Source of the DNA: Chrysoperla carnea
Taxonomy: Eukaryota > Arthropoda > Insecta > Neuroptera > Chrysopidae
Reading direction: 5' to 3'
Length of the DNA stretch: 64,000 bases
Assembly (NCBI RefSeq): GCF_905475395.1
Contig: NC_058338.1
Location: 35,656,935 to 35,720,934 of the forward strand
This document shows, in pieces, positions 1 to 18,800 of this stretch; the stretch's first letter is position 1; each line of letters starts with the position of its first letter. A program made the translations under genes and the position numbers. Below the pieces are notes generated by a model. The model ran no database searches. It saw only the letters and a program-made list of their open reading frames with translations, and had not been told where the DNA came from.

Positions 1-453
1 TTTCCCTATATACTCGGGACAATTTAGGTTTTTAGCTTAAATAACGAAAAAAAATGTAAAGCTTCAAATATCTGCATCCGCGGTTGTCAAAGATTCACAA
101 ACACGACATATCTTTTTCAAGCTCAACCCTTTTAACCCAAGTTACACTGATAGCTTATACACCTTCATTAAATTTTTTATTTTTTTAATTGAGTCACGAT
201 TAAGAAGTAAATTTCCCACCCATTTATTGATTTTTGCCCAAAAATGTCCCATAATTACTGTTTTCATAAATGAACTACCCTGTTTGTAATTACCATCCTG
301 GATATATATTTTGCTTGATTATATCAACACTCATGTTCCCATACAACGTAGTTTATACAAAGTAATTATATAACTTGTTTTATGTTACTACAGTTTTAAT
401 TTTGAAAGCTTGATGAATATTGATTATTGAATACAATTATTTTACATCAAAAA
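1..453. other. 3' flank of lipase gene, no gene seen
   Basis: AT-rich sequence downstream of the minus-strand lipase stop codon. I see no ORF, RNA gene or clear repeat here beyond low-complexity A/T runs. Confidence 0.5.
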
Positions 454-3340
454 TTAATAAATTAGATGCTGAGAAAATTTGTGTATATCACCCAATAATT
501 GATTGTATAACAATTTTGAAACGTCTTTTGCCCAAAGAAAATCACCATGGTTAAATTTCTCATACGGTATTACATAATTTGTTAGTTTTCTTGGAACTTC
601 CATCCAAAAACGATTCACATCCTAATATTATAAGTATATAACAAATACATTAGTTATATTTATTTTTAGTCATGTTCTAATAATTACCTGAAGCTGTGAT
701 CGCCAATCGCTTTTGCCACAATAAATAGCTATTGGCACGGTAATTTTACTAATGTTATATAAAGGTGGTCTCTTTGAGCCATACCGAATTTTATTTTCCT
801 CTTCACCATAATCAAAATATCCAAAATCACCAGAATTAATTTGCTGTCCGTAATGGACAGTAACTTTTATTGACGTACTCGAAGGTAAATGGCCATATAC
901 ATTATATAATGTTTTCTAAAAAAGAAGAATATGTTACTTAATCAGGAATTTTATAAATTTACAGTTTAAATAGAAAATTTGTGAAAACAGATTTAATGCT
1001 TACCATTGTCAATTGTGGTACATCGAAACCAGATCCTAGAAATAAAATTATACGGCATACTGAAGACAAATAACTGCTACAAACATTCACAATAAGTTTC
1101 CGATAATTATGAATATTAGCAAAAACTGCTGCACTTCCTCCCATTGCTTTTCGAAGATTCTTAAAAGACGAAAATTAAATATTAAATACATTATAGCTAT
1201 ATATAATGAATATGTTATGCTTGCTTTTAGTGGGATCTCTAGAGGCTTTCACTTCCGGAAAAATTCGGGGAAGCCATTAGTTTTGAGAAAATCTATATCT
1301 CTGATCATATCAGAAATCTCATACTAAAAGTTATAAAAAATAGTTTTTCCGCGTAATTTTCAAGTTTTGTATAAGTGAGTAAGTTTGGAAACGTCCAGAA
1401 ATTTTGAGGAAGTGAGAATATTTTAGATATTTCAAGAAAATTGCCCTTAAAAATTAAGCTAACCCTCTTTTTTTTTTAAGAAATAGTATATTACGATCCT
1501 AGGCCAGAAAGTTGGATTTCTTGGCTTCGCCTCAGCCTTGCCTCAGCTTTATATCACAGACGACAAGCGATAATTTTTACTCTCGGTAATATCAGATACT
1601 ATTCTCATACTACTTATGAGATATCTTCAATCATCCCGTTAAATTTGACTTTTTTTTCAAGGTCATAAACAAGGCAAAGTCTTACATTTTTTTTTACAAA
1701 TATGTTTTTTATAAGCCCATTTTACCAATCACCCACCACCTACCAATGATACCTAAATTAAAAAATAAACTTCAGAATAACTTACAAAAAGGAACCTAGT
1801 GAAAAATGCAATCAATTTTGTGGGTCCTTTCATATGATTAACATATACGACTGGTGCCAAAGCAAACATGGCCTTTACGTATCGATTGTATTCTGGTTTT
1901 GAAGCCATTAATGCAAAAAATGTAGTTGTACCCATTGAATAGCCAATGTATAAAATATTACCAGTTTGATTGGTCATTTTACCAACAATTTCTAATGTTC
2001 GTGATAAATCATATGCAGCCAATTCATCCCAACTCCAATTCCAATATTCTTCATTTTCACGCTTGTATTTTATATGGCTATTAGAATACATAGTGCCTCT
2101 GAAATTTGGTAGCCATACATCATATCCCGCCCTGGACAGTAAAAATGCTGCAAAATATAAAAACAAAAAATAGTAGGTAGGTATAAATCAATCATATGTT
2201 CAGTCATTACTATTACAAATACCACTTTAATCACTTTAAATTAGTCCGACTGTTTGATAGTTCAAAGTCCCTTGATCACAATAAACACAGTTTTGGGGCA
2301 AAATTTTGAATTATTTCATTTTAAAATTGCGATAGAGATCAATAACAATTATAGAATATTTTTTGTAATCTTTGTTAATTAATATTTAATTACGATACAA
2401 ATGTAAGCGTAGTTAACACGGATTGGGGTAGTTTTTGGCCCTTACAATGCTGTCGCAAACGTTATCGTAAGTATCCCAAGCTATTGTTACTGAAACTATT
2501 GTCGCCTTTTTAGAAAAAAAAAACTCATAGCTCAATCTTCATTTGAAAAGTTTTTCAAAAATATAAATTGTTACAACAGCTAGATATTCTTACGTAGTGA
2601 GTCTTCCTTCTTCAGTAGAAAACAGCTCGAATCAGCTACCAACCCATGTTGTAATATAATTGGTTGACCTTTCTTGTTTGGTATTCGAAACATTGTTAAA
2701 ATAAAGCCATCAATTGTCTTGTATGTGTAACTTTCGGATGGATATCCATATTTTGAAATTATAGCTGGCTAAAATATATTGAAATGAAAAAAACAAAAAT
2801 CAGTTGAATCAGTAATTTTTACAGAGTTATTATTCTTCATTTCTAATTTATGGTGAGTAGTATACTGTGCATTTTTTAGCTTAAACTACAACGAACAAAA
2901 CTTTCAAAAGCTTGAAAAAACAGCAGAAAATTTTTTTCTAATATCTCGCTGTTTCCTCAATATTTTCATTCTCTTAACTTTCCAACCACGAATTGAGTCT
3001 CAATTTAGTTAGATGCAGACAATAATTACACTGCCCTGTGTATAGGCAGCATATATACTCAATGTCAGAAAAATGCCAAGTTAAAACATTCTAAGCGTAC
3101 TCATCATATGTTATGTTCATCATAGTAACACTTAGAATGTTTTAAAACTAGCATTTTTTCTGACATTGAGTATACATAATTGTTTGTCACAACTATAAAA
3201 TATTCAACACTTACCGTGGATAACTCAAAATCATCATTAATACTTGAATTGGTTGATTCTGTTTTAGATACGAATATTGACAAAACGTTAACAAATGCTT
3301 GTAATATAAACAGTAATCTTAAATTTAGTGATTGTTTCAT
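454..3340 (-). CDS. Lipase of the acid/gastric (AB-hydrolase) family, secreted
   Basis: Complete six-exon gene read on the minus strand: 3340-3215, 2768-2594, 2147-1786, 1159-1004, 915-688, 621-454. The spliced frame is open for 404 residues, the usual size for animal acid lipases (lipase 1/3-like). Residues 1 to about 25 are a hydrophobic signal peptide, so the product enters the secretory or lysosomal route and should hydrolyse triglycerides or sterol esters. The N-terminal block has PAIISKYGYPSE and LQHGLVADSS; the nucleophile elbow is GYSMG with Ser171; Asp343 lies in GKSDW and His374 in FNHGDF, giving a full Ser-Asp-His triad. Every junction is GT-AG and keeps phase. The first donor falls directly after the signal region. 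No frameshift or missing catalytic residue was seen. Insects have many paralogues, so I give no symbol. The exact substrate is not decidable here. Confidence 0.93.
1160..1785. other. Lipase intron 3, with small dispersed repeat fragment
   Basis: This intron is long compared with most others of the gene. At about 1500-1545 it holds a fragment with GGCCAGAA, GTTGGAT and CTTCGCCTCAGC that recurs, diverged, at about 28520-28592 next to the astacin gene. No coding content was seen. Confidence 0.45.
3054..3174. repeat. Near-palindromic MITE-like element in lipase intron 1
   Basis: The left end TATACTCAATGTCAG and the right end CTGACATTGAGTATA are reverse complements, and the match continues inward for about 45 bases per arm (ACATTCTAAG against CTTAGAATGT). 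Only about 30 bases of loop remain. The element would fold into one long hairpin. Its class is unknown. Confidence 0.8.
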
Positions 3341-3803
3341 ATTTTTAATCTTAATAGCTCAATAACCTTCAGTTATTTAAGAAATTTTGAAAAAATTATC
3401 GATAACATATTCGACAAAAAATATTTACCTATGTAGGTGTTATTGTTTCCCCTTTTTGGTTCCGATTCATCTAATCTTTATTGTTTTGTTTATAATTTTC
3501 TTGAACGTGTAAATCTGAATTATATTTGGAACTACCTACCTAGATATCAATAGCATATGATTTATTCATATTGGTCCAAAATTTATTATCAAGCAATGTC
3601 ACCAGAGATGGATTATCCGTAAGGCAAACTAGGCACTTGAATAGGAGCGCTCGCCAGGAAATTTTTCAACAAAGAAAAAAGAATTAATATAAAATTAAAT
3701 AATATGTAAGTATGCATCAACTTGTACAGTGAAGATCAACAAGTTGCATATCTAAACTTTCCATGACAAGCAAATCATAAATAATTATTCAGCTATTACT
3801 TTA
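3341..3803. other. 5' flank of lipase gene
   Basis: This is the upstream side of the minus-strand lipase, which is divergent to AARS2. I can support no gene or clear promoter motif in this stretch. Confidence 0.4.
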
Positions 3804-4848
3804 AAACAAGTGAAAACAAACAATTGACTGAGTTAAATGTTCAAATACCATGTATAGACAATGTTGATTACACAATCGTTTGTTTTTTTACGTCATGTAA
3901 GTAAAGGAAGATAACCACTCGTAGATAGCCACACTAGAAAAACCGAGATTCCCATATAATACATACCTATACTATATAATTTGCGTTCTCATGGGTAAAC
4001 AGTGATGTTTACGAAAAAATGTTTCAAACAAAAGCTGTTTATTTTTATACCATGTATATATGAAATATACATAGTATTATAAGTTTAGTCCCAAGTTTGT
4101 AACGCCTAAAAATATTGATGCTACAAAAAAAAAATTGGTATAGGTGTTCATAAAATCACCTAATTAATCCATTTCCGGTTGTCCGTCCGTCCGGCCGTCC
4201 GTCTGTGGTCACGATTACTCAAAAACGAAAAGAGATATCAAGCTGAAATTTTTACAGCGTGCTTAGGACGTAAAAAGTGAGGTCAAGTTCGTAAATGAGC
4301 AACATGGGTCAATTGGGTCATGGGTCCGTAGTACCCATGTTGTAAACCGTTAGAGATAGAATAAAAGTTTAAATGTAAAAAATGTTCCTTACAAAAAAAT
4401 AAACAACTTTTGTTTGAAACATTTTTTTGTAAACATCACTGTTTACCCACGAGGGCGTTAATTAGGTACAAATTTTATAGTATGTATTAATATAGGAATA
4501 TCAAAGTGAATATCTTTTGTTATTTACGTGACGTCAAAAAAAACAATTGCGTATCAACACTTGCGCATTATATGAGAATATCAGTTAAATATGTCAGATA
4601 TGTATGTATGTGAAATGTGACAGAGTTATCAACACTGCCTATACATGGTATTTCAACAATTAACTCAGTCAATTGTTTGTTTTCACTTGTTTATAAACAA
4701 TTTTTTATAAGGAACGTTTTTTAAATTAAAACTTTTATTCTATCTCTAATGGTTTGCAAGATCCATTTGACCCAAGTTGCTCATTTACGAACTCGGCTCA
4801 CTTTTTATGTCCTGAGCACGCTATAAAAATTTCAGCTTGCCGGGCACT
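3804..4848. repeat. Family A copy A1, fold-back composite
   Basis: A forward family A copy starts near 4050 (ATACCATGTATATATG) and ends near 4692 (AACTCAGTCAATTGTTTG then TTTTCACTTG). Its last part, about 4398-4692, is repeated inverted at 3804-4038, where the sequence opens with ACAAGTGAAAACAAACAATT. A further inverted piece of the interior follows at 4693-4848. The layout is therefore arm, body, inverted arm, inverted body fragment. The GTCC-rich tract near 4180-4205 is the family hallmark. No ORF of useful size is present. Confidence 0.85.
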
Positions 4849-5380
4849 ATGACCACTTGATAACATTAATCATTTAGATATCATACTCAAGTTTAGCGAC
4901 CTCGAAAACTTTCGATAACCGATTTTGGATGCATTTCATGACAAATTTAGAGAAATGCTCTATAAATAAGCCCTATAACCAGATCATTTTGGACGCATTT
5001 TCTGGCAATTTAGAATTGATCGTGAGTATGAGGTTTACAACTAGGTCGTCCTGGCCACCAGATGCATGCACCTTATTACCATATTTATCTATGCGGCCGC
5101 GGCAGTTTCAATTTTCTAAAATAAGTCTATTAGTAAACCCATACCAATGCATATAGTAGAGTACAGTATCTACATGACGTCTATGAAAATTCAGTAAACA
5201 ATATTCTAACCTCAAACATTGTGCTGATGTAATTTTAAAAATAAATAATAATAAAAATACGCATTCTTCAATTTATTTTATAATATTTTTATTTGATAAC
5301 TTATCAAATAACATTAATCTATAAAAATGTTAATATATTAATTTTTTTTTTGATAATTTGTAATTAATATTTCATCTACA
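4849..5380. other. Upstream flank of AARS2
   Basis: No gene was seen. The last 130 bases before the AARS2 start are very AT-rich and probably hold its promoter and 5' UTR, but I cannot point to a defined motif. Confidence 0.35.
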
Positions 5381-11577
<6,197 letters not shown>

Positions 11578-12808
11578 ATGATTGTATTAATAAAAAAGTT
11601 GGCATCCCCAAAATAATTTATATTTTTTAATAGAGTAAACCCAAAAACAACATAATAGAAGTTACTTCATAAACTTGTTTGACATTAATATAATGACGCT
11701 CTACCACAAGAGCTATTTCGCATTGCTATTTCAACAAATGACAAGAGACGAGGAATATTTGCTCCATAAACTCTCCGAATTAATCTAATATTATAGATCT
11801 CCATAACTTGAAACTTAATTAAGTATATTTTTTTCATTACTTAACGGTGTTTTCCATTAGTGTTATTTATATAATTCAAATATATCAAGTCAAAACCTGC
11901 CAAGAAAGGTAGAAATTTCGATTTCCTTACCTTCAAATTTTCTCCAGAGCTATACCAAATACGAAAATAACACTCACTGTTCCATGAGTCTACCATTTAA
12001 CAATACCAGAATAAAAAGATTTTGAATTCGATATTTATGCATTAATTCCACGAAGCTCACACATTAGGATCTTTATAAATTGAAGTTTATTTTAAATCTC
12101 GATAGTTCCAACCTCAATGGTTCCAGTTATTTATTTCCTTTGTGAGATTCGAGTTATCGAGGGTAGGTTGTAATTTAGTTTTTAAGCAACGTAGGTTCAT
12201 TTTCTTTTTTTTTCGTTAAAAAAATTTTCAAATAATTAAATTTATTTAACAAATAATTTATTGCTAAATATATTAATAAATATATTTTGTATACAAATTC
12301 AATAATAATATCTATATATGCTTATAAAAATGCTTATCGGAATGTGATTAATTTTATATATATACATCACAGTAAGATGTTCAAATTTCAAATTTATTGG
12401 TAAATGAACTAGTTTTCTTTTAAAAAGTTGAAAAGTTTTTTTTTCGTACTTAGGAAATTATCACAGGTTACAAGATAATTTTCATTCAAGAATTTGGCAG
12501 ATTTAATACGCAAAACTAAGAATCGTATTTGAACATCAAAAGAAAGTTCTTAAAAGTGAACTTGAAATTTGAACAACTTAAACAACCAATTATAAAACCG
12601 AAAGAAACGTACGTTCATTTAAAAAAAATTGAATGGAATATGTTTTAAATAATTATTTTTAAAGAAAATGCGATTTCAACAAAATAGATCTAATAAATGT
12701 TCGAAGTCCTGGAAAATTCACTTCACAGTTATTATTATGGTAGAATGGACCAGATTTCTTCTTTTCTGCCACCATCATTCAATATATTCTAACTCCCGTT
12801 ATTTATTC
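11578..12808. other. Convergent intergenic region, AARS2 and hemomucin 3' ends
   Basis: AARS2 ends from the left (AATAAA about 13 bases after its stop). Hemomucin ends from the right, with AATAAA on the minus strand at 12802-12807, only two bases beyond its stop codon. Between them I see no gene. Confidence 0.5.
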
Positions 12809-15800
12809 TTATAACTCGTTCTTTATTTTTACTGGTTTTGATGGCGAAGGTGCTTGTTGGCTGGGCGGCACTGTTGTAGGTTTAGGTTTTGGGGATGTTG
12901 TAGTTGGTTTTGGAGTAGTTGTCGGTTTTGGAGTAGTTGTCGGTTTTGGAGTAGTAGTTGGTTTTGGAGTAGTAGTTGGTTTTGGTGTAGTAGTTGGTTT
13001 TGGGGTAGTTGTTGGTTTAGGAGTGGTTGTTGTAGGTTTTGGCGTTGTTGTTGTAGGTTTTGGCGTAGTTGTTGTCGGTTTTGGTGTAGTTGTTGTTGGT
13101 TTTGGTGTAGTTGTTGGTTGTTGTTTTGTGGCTGACTCTTGTGTGACGCGTATTGGTTTTTCATTTAGATTGATACCAAGAATACTTAATTTTACCCGTG
13201 CTAAATAATCGTTATAAGGTGATCCCAAATATAAGTGGTTATCAAAAACATATCCTTCACAAATATTCGATATTATTCCATTTAATGCATGAAAACTTCG
13301 AATTATGTTACCATCATTATCAATTTCTAGGACAGTAGATCGTTTTGGTGTGATTAATGGCATTGGTCTGAGCATTCCAACCTTAAATAAAAAATTCTCA
13401 AATTAAAACCTATTTTTAACAAATCAATCTCTGATAAGAAACTACATATGAACTCATGTTTTAGCGTTTGATAAATTTTTAATTTTTTTTATGGATAAAC
13501 AATTGAATACTGTGCAAAATATTCAATTGCACAGTAGAGAAATAAATTGCATAAGTGCTTTTAACATTCGAGTACGCACATAAGACAGTTGGGTAATACC
13601 TAACTAACGCAAATGGTAATTTGAGTACAAAAAGTAAATTTAGTGCGTGCAGTCCTACTTGTCCAGTGTAGATTTCAGTTTTTTACTGCTCTTTTACCGC
13701 ATCAGATTTTTCTATATTTAGATGCAATCTCATCTATCTATCGAATTAAGTTTTAATAAAGTATGTGACTGACGTTTTTTAAATTTTTCCATTAAAGTTT
13801 GAGAAAAAGTTATTTCAATTGGCTTGGTTATTTTAATTGGAATACTACTTGCGAAATAAAATAAATCATCATATTTCTCAAGAAATTCTTTATTTGAGGC
13901 ATTAAAAAATTGACTCCTAGAAAGGGAAAATTTTTAAACATTGCAATTATTTTAAAAATAATTAAACTGTTATCACACGTATATGAATTAAGTATGCTTA
14001 GTTAATGCAACCTTTGTTCTAAGATATAATAAAGGGTAATCGCCAGATAGATACAACTTATTGCAATATTTTAAGACTAAACAAATATTTAAAAAAAAAA
14101 AAAAAGGTTTTATCTACTTATGAGGGTTAATCAGAGCATCTTAATAATATTTTATTATTGTTACTTGTTTTCAGCAGATAATTTAAATATCGTGAAGTCT
14201 GAACTTATGATAAACTTAAAAACAATTGCTCAACATTTATTTTGCACAAAAATTAAATACCGAAGTGTCCGACACTTTAAGTTGTCAAATTTTCGACTAT
14301 TTTCGATTCATTTTGATTGATTGAAAATTCATTGCAATAGGAAATGTTTTGGAATTTTTTTTTACTAAAAAACCGCTTTAATTCATTAAATGTATTTTAA
14401 CTTACGTAATGCATTCCAACTGCTGCATAATAATTAGGATAGTAATCATTGATTGTCTTCAATCCAAAATCAATTAAACCAATAAGTCGTGCAACTAATT
14501 TACGAATTAACGAAAATCTTGAAAATACTTGAAGTAAATTAGGATGATTCGCATCGTGGCTCATGACTAAACCAATAAAAAATCCACCACGTTTATTCGA
14601 TGAAATATTATCAGGTAAACCAGGAATTCCATCTATAAATACATCATGTGTACCTTTCTTTGGTCCTTGAAGATAGTATCGTAAAACACGGCTTTTAACT
14701 AAATCACACACTATAACAAAATCTTCTTTTTCGGAAAGGGAAACACCATTTGCAAAATTTATTTTATCAATTAATACTTCATTCTTTTTCGTAGCAGCTG
14801 AATAGCGGAATAATCTATAAAAAAAATTTAAGTATCAAATTTCCTGTCTAATCGAATCGTATTATACGATTACCATATTTAAAATAACTCTATTGCTTTC
14901 ACGGATAAAAGTCGTTTAATTTTTAAAAATTTGGGAATATAAATTACACAGTGTAATAAAAATAATTCTAAATCAGGGTAAAAAGTGTCTTGGACCGGGA
15001 AATGCTCCAAGAACAACAGTTTTATACTTATTGATGATTTAAAATTGTAAAAAATCGATTATTTAAACGAAAAAAATTATCACATAAGGGATTATCCATA
15101 AATTACGTCGAGAGGTGGTCAACGAAATGTAAAATTATGTGACAAAGGCAGGGAGAAGGTCAAAAGGTTTGTGACAAAATTTAAAAATATTGCTATTTCG
15201 ATCTATATTTATAAGGTTTAAGTCGTCAACAAATGCATGCTCGCTGTTCTACTGTTTTTTTAAATGACAATTAACGTTTTTTTAACGAGTTGGCCAAACA
15301 ACCTTGGCTATGATACTTGAATATAAATAACAGTATTTACTTTATAATCTTACATGACGCTGATAGAATAAGTTTAAATAAATATTTTGATTTGATTAAC
15401 TAACAAAACATTTTAGTGATAATGAACTTGAACATATGTACCGATAACTTTAATCTATTTTTATCAACTAAATAAATGCAATTTAAAGAACTAGTGAACT
15501 TACCTTCCAGTTCCATCAGCAATTAAACTGTAAATAATATCTCTCAATTCATATTCAGATGAAGAATCTGTCCAATAAATATCACCATTTTTAGCAATGG
15601 CTAAAGCGTTGGGTAAATTGATTGGTTTTCCATCAATTTCATCTTTTTTAGATATCAACAATTGTTTTTTACCAGTTTTGACATCAACTTTCCATATTCC
15701 AGAATACGTTTCTATTACAAACAGATTGCCATTATTGTCAAATTTAAGTCCTAATGGTCGTCCACATTCTGGTTCTGTGTGATATCCTACACATTTATCC

Positions 15801-18800
15801 GATGAAAATGAAACTACTAATGATAATTTGTCTAGTCGTGGATTATATTTTAAAACTTGTCCACCAACCACTGACATATACAATTCACCATTATAATCGG
15901 TAAATGATTCTGGCCCTGATATTTTTCCTTCAAACAATTTTTCTGCTTTTTCTAATAATGTGTTTACAGCTAACGAACCTTCAAGTGGTTTAGGTGGTGT
16001 TATACTAAAATGAAAAAATAATATTCAATACAAAATTTTTAGTTATTATAATGAAATTTGATTGAATGAAATCAGAAGAAGAGGAAAACAAGTATTAGGA
16101 GTGGAGGAAAACCCTTAAATTTATCTTAAATTGCTTATACGATCATTATTTTTATATTTCACCAATAGACCTTTTCATTTCAATTACAATTCATTATTGT
16201 TTCGGACAGACATTAATAAGTTGGACAAAGACACAAGATATTTGTTATTCATTTTATCACATTAGTTTTTCAACAAAGTGTCCGAAAGGTTATCACTTTT
16301 TAAAATGAAAAGGTCTACTTGAACTTATTAACTAGATCAGTATTCAAATATTAACAGTATATTACACATCTAGGGATAAAAGATCTCAGATTCATTGTCG
16401 CCCGCGGCCGAGTCTGAAAACATGAGATTTTTCTCTTCGACGGAGGCAGAAAACGGCAACTTCTTTTTGCACAGTGGGACGAAAGTAAACACCTTCTACA
16501 CGGAGGTGTGAAAAAATTTTAATATAAACTAAAAGTAATAAATTTTTTTTTATTTATTTATTAAAAGTTGATAATAAATTTTAATGGTTTTTCGTGAAAT
16601 AAAGTAACTCTAATCCTCACGATATAATGAAAATAAATATATTTTGGTGAAATAATTACCGGCAAACTTCAATCAGCAAGAGAGATAACCAGATATTTTT
16701 ATTTTATGTCTCAAAAAACCTTTCTCAAAAATTTTGTAGATACCTCTAACTCTTATAGGCTGAGAACTGCTATTTAAAGTATTGCATTCATTCATTGTAC
16801 AACTGACAATAATAATAGCTTATTCTATTATATTCATACACCTCTTTTTATAAAACATAAAGCTCTTTATAAATGAGGCATATAGAAGAAAAATTTGGTC
16901 GATAAACTCTATCTTACAGAGGTTCGACTAACGACTGTAGCTCACCGTGCATATGTATTATACACAGAGCAATAGTATGAACGATATACAACAAGTAGTA
17001 ATAGTTATACAAAGTTAGTAATAATACGTTACTCCGAAATACTATGAAGAAGGAAAAAGATAAATTATCTGTATGTCGACGCCCTGCACTTGGCAGCCTT
17101 TCTACAACTTTGAAAGTACTCCAAAGCGAATAGCAAGGCGACATATTTGTTTTCTTTTATTTTATCAAATGATGAGAAAAAATTAGCATTAAATTAAAAA
17201 CATATTTTTCCCGACATTTGTTTTCCGTATTGGGGGACGTCTTAACCGTGTAGAAGCATGCTACTGCTTTAAAGTAACGCAAGCCATATCATTAAAACAA
17301 TAAAAGAAGATAACTAATAATTGTTTTATGTTCAATATAATAAATTTATATTTTTCTTTGTTAGTATAATAGCCATTAACTCAAACAAAACTGATTTTAT
17401 TAAATTATTTCCGTAATTAAGAGAGTTAAATGGATTTTTTTTAAATATAGAGCAGCATAAGATTCATTAGCCTAGTAGACATTTTTTACAATACGTCGAA
17501 ATAAGTAATTACTGAAAGGAAAATTATGGCCACAGCGCTGGTTGTCGAGGTGTAGTTGCAGAATGTTTAAAAACACTTGTAATCGGATTAATTTTATTTG
17601 TTATAGGCTAATGTTTTTAACTAATCATTTTTGGCAAATCAATCACGAAAATCATTCTGTAGCCCCAAGGTGGCATATTCTTTCTCTTTTATTTTATCAA
17701 ATGATGGAAATTAATTAAGATTAATTTTAAAACGTTTGTTTTCTGATAAACCACACATTTGTTTTCCGTATTGGTGAAAGCCGTCAATTGAATAATTTTC
17801 TTATCAACAGACGTCTTCAGCAGTGTAGCATCGTGCTGGTGTAATAAAGGAACGCAAGCCATATCAGTAAAACAATAAACGAAAATAAATAATAATTACC
17901 TCAATAAAACTGATTTTATTACATTCAGTTACATGTTTAGTTTTTAAACAACAACTAATTTTTAACCGACTTCAAACAAAAAAGGAGGAGGTTATCACTT
18001 CGACTGTATTTTTTTTTTATACCATGTATATAGGAAATATATCAAGGTATACTAAGTTTAGTCCCAAATTTGTAACGCTTAAAAATGTTGATGCTACGAA
18101 CAAAGTTTTGGTATAGGTATAGGTGTTCATAAAATCACCTAAATAATCCATTTCCGGATGTCTACCCGCCTGTCGACACGATAATTCAAAAAGGAAAAGA
18201 GATACCAAGCTAAAATTTTTATAGCGTGCTTAGGACGTAAAAGGTGAAGTCGAGTTCGTAAAAGAGCAACATAGGTCTTCAGAGAGCATAGGTTAAGGTC
18301 TTCAATTCGTAGGATCCATCTTGTAAACCGTTAGAGATAGAACAATAGTTTAAATGTAAAAAATGTTTTAAAACAATTTTTGTTTGAAATTTGTTTTTGT
18401 AAACATCACTTTTTTTACCCGTGCGGACGCCAATTAGGTTAGTAACATTGTATGGTATGTGTTTTTTGTTAATAGTGTATACTGTTCCTACTGAGGAAGT
18501 GAGAAGATAGACACTCGTATTACCTTGTGTGTAAGAGTGGCTATCTTTCTTTACTTAGTCAATTGTTTGTTTTCACTTGTTTTAAAGAAAAGTCAGCTTT
18601 TGATTTTTCGAAAATAATGGGAATTTACATAAGGAACTGTATTAATCTCATAGATATTGAGTTTCGGTCAAATTTGCCCATACTGTAGTCAATGTCAATA
18701 ATTCCTACCACTTGTTTTCATAAAATCTATGCATTCATCACCATTTCATATTCAGGTCAGGATTATTTTGTGTAATTTAATAAATAATTCAAACCTTAGT

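Noticed and set aside
12829-13208. Several long open frames overlapping the hemomucin tail on both strands
   Set aside because: They are shadows of the stop-free 18/21-base repeat. Only the Thr/Pro frame joins in phase to the upstream hemomucin exons.
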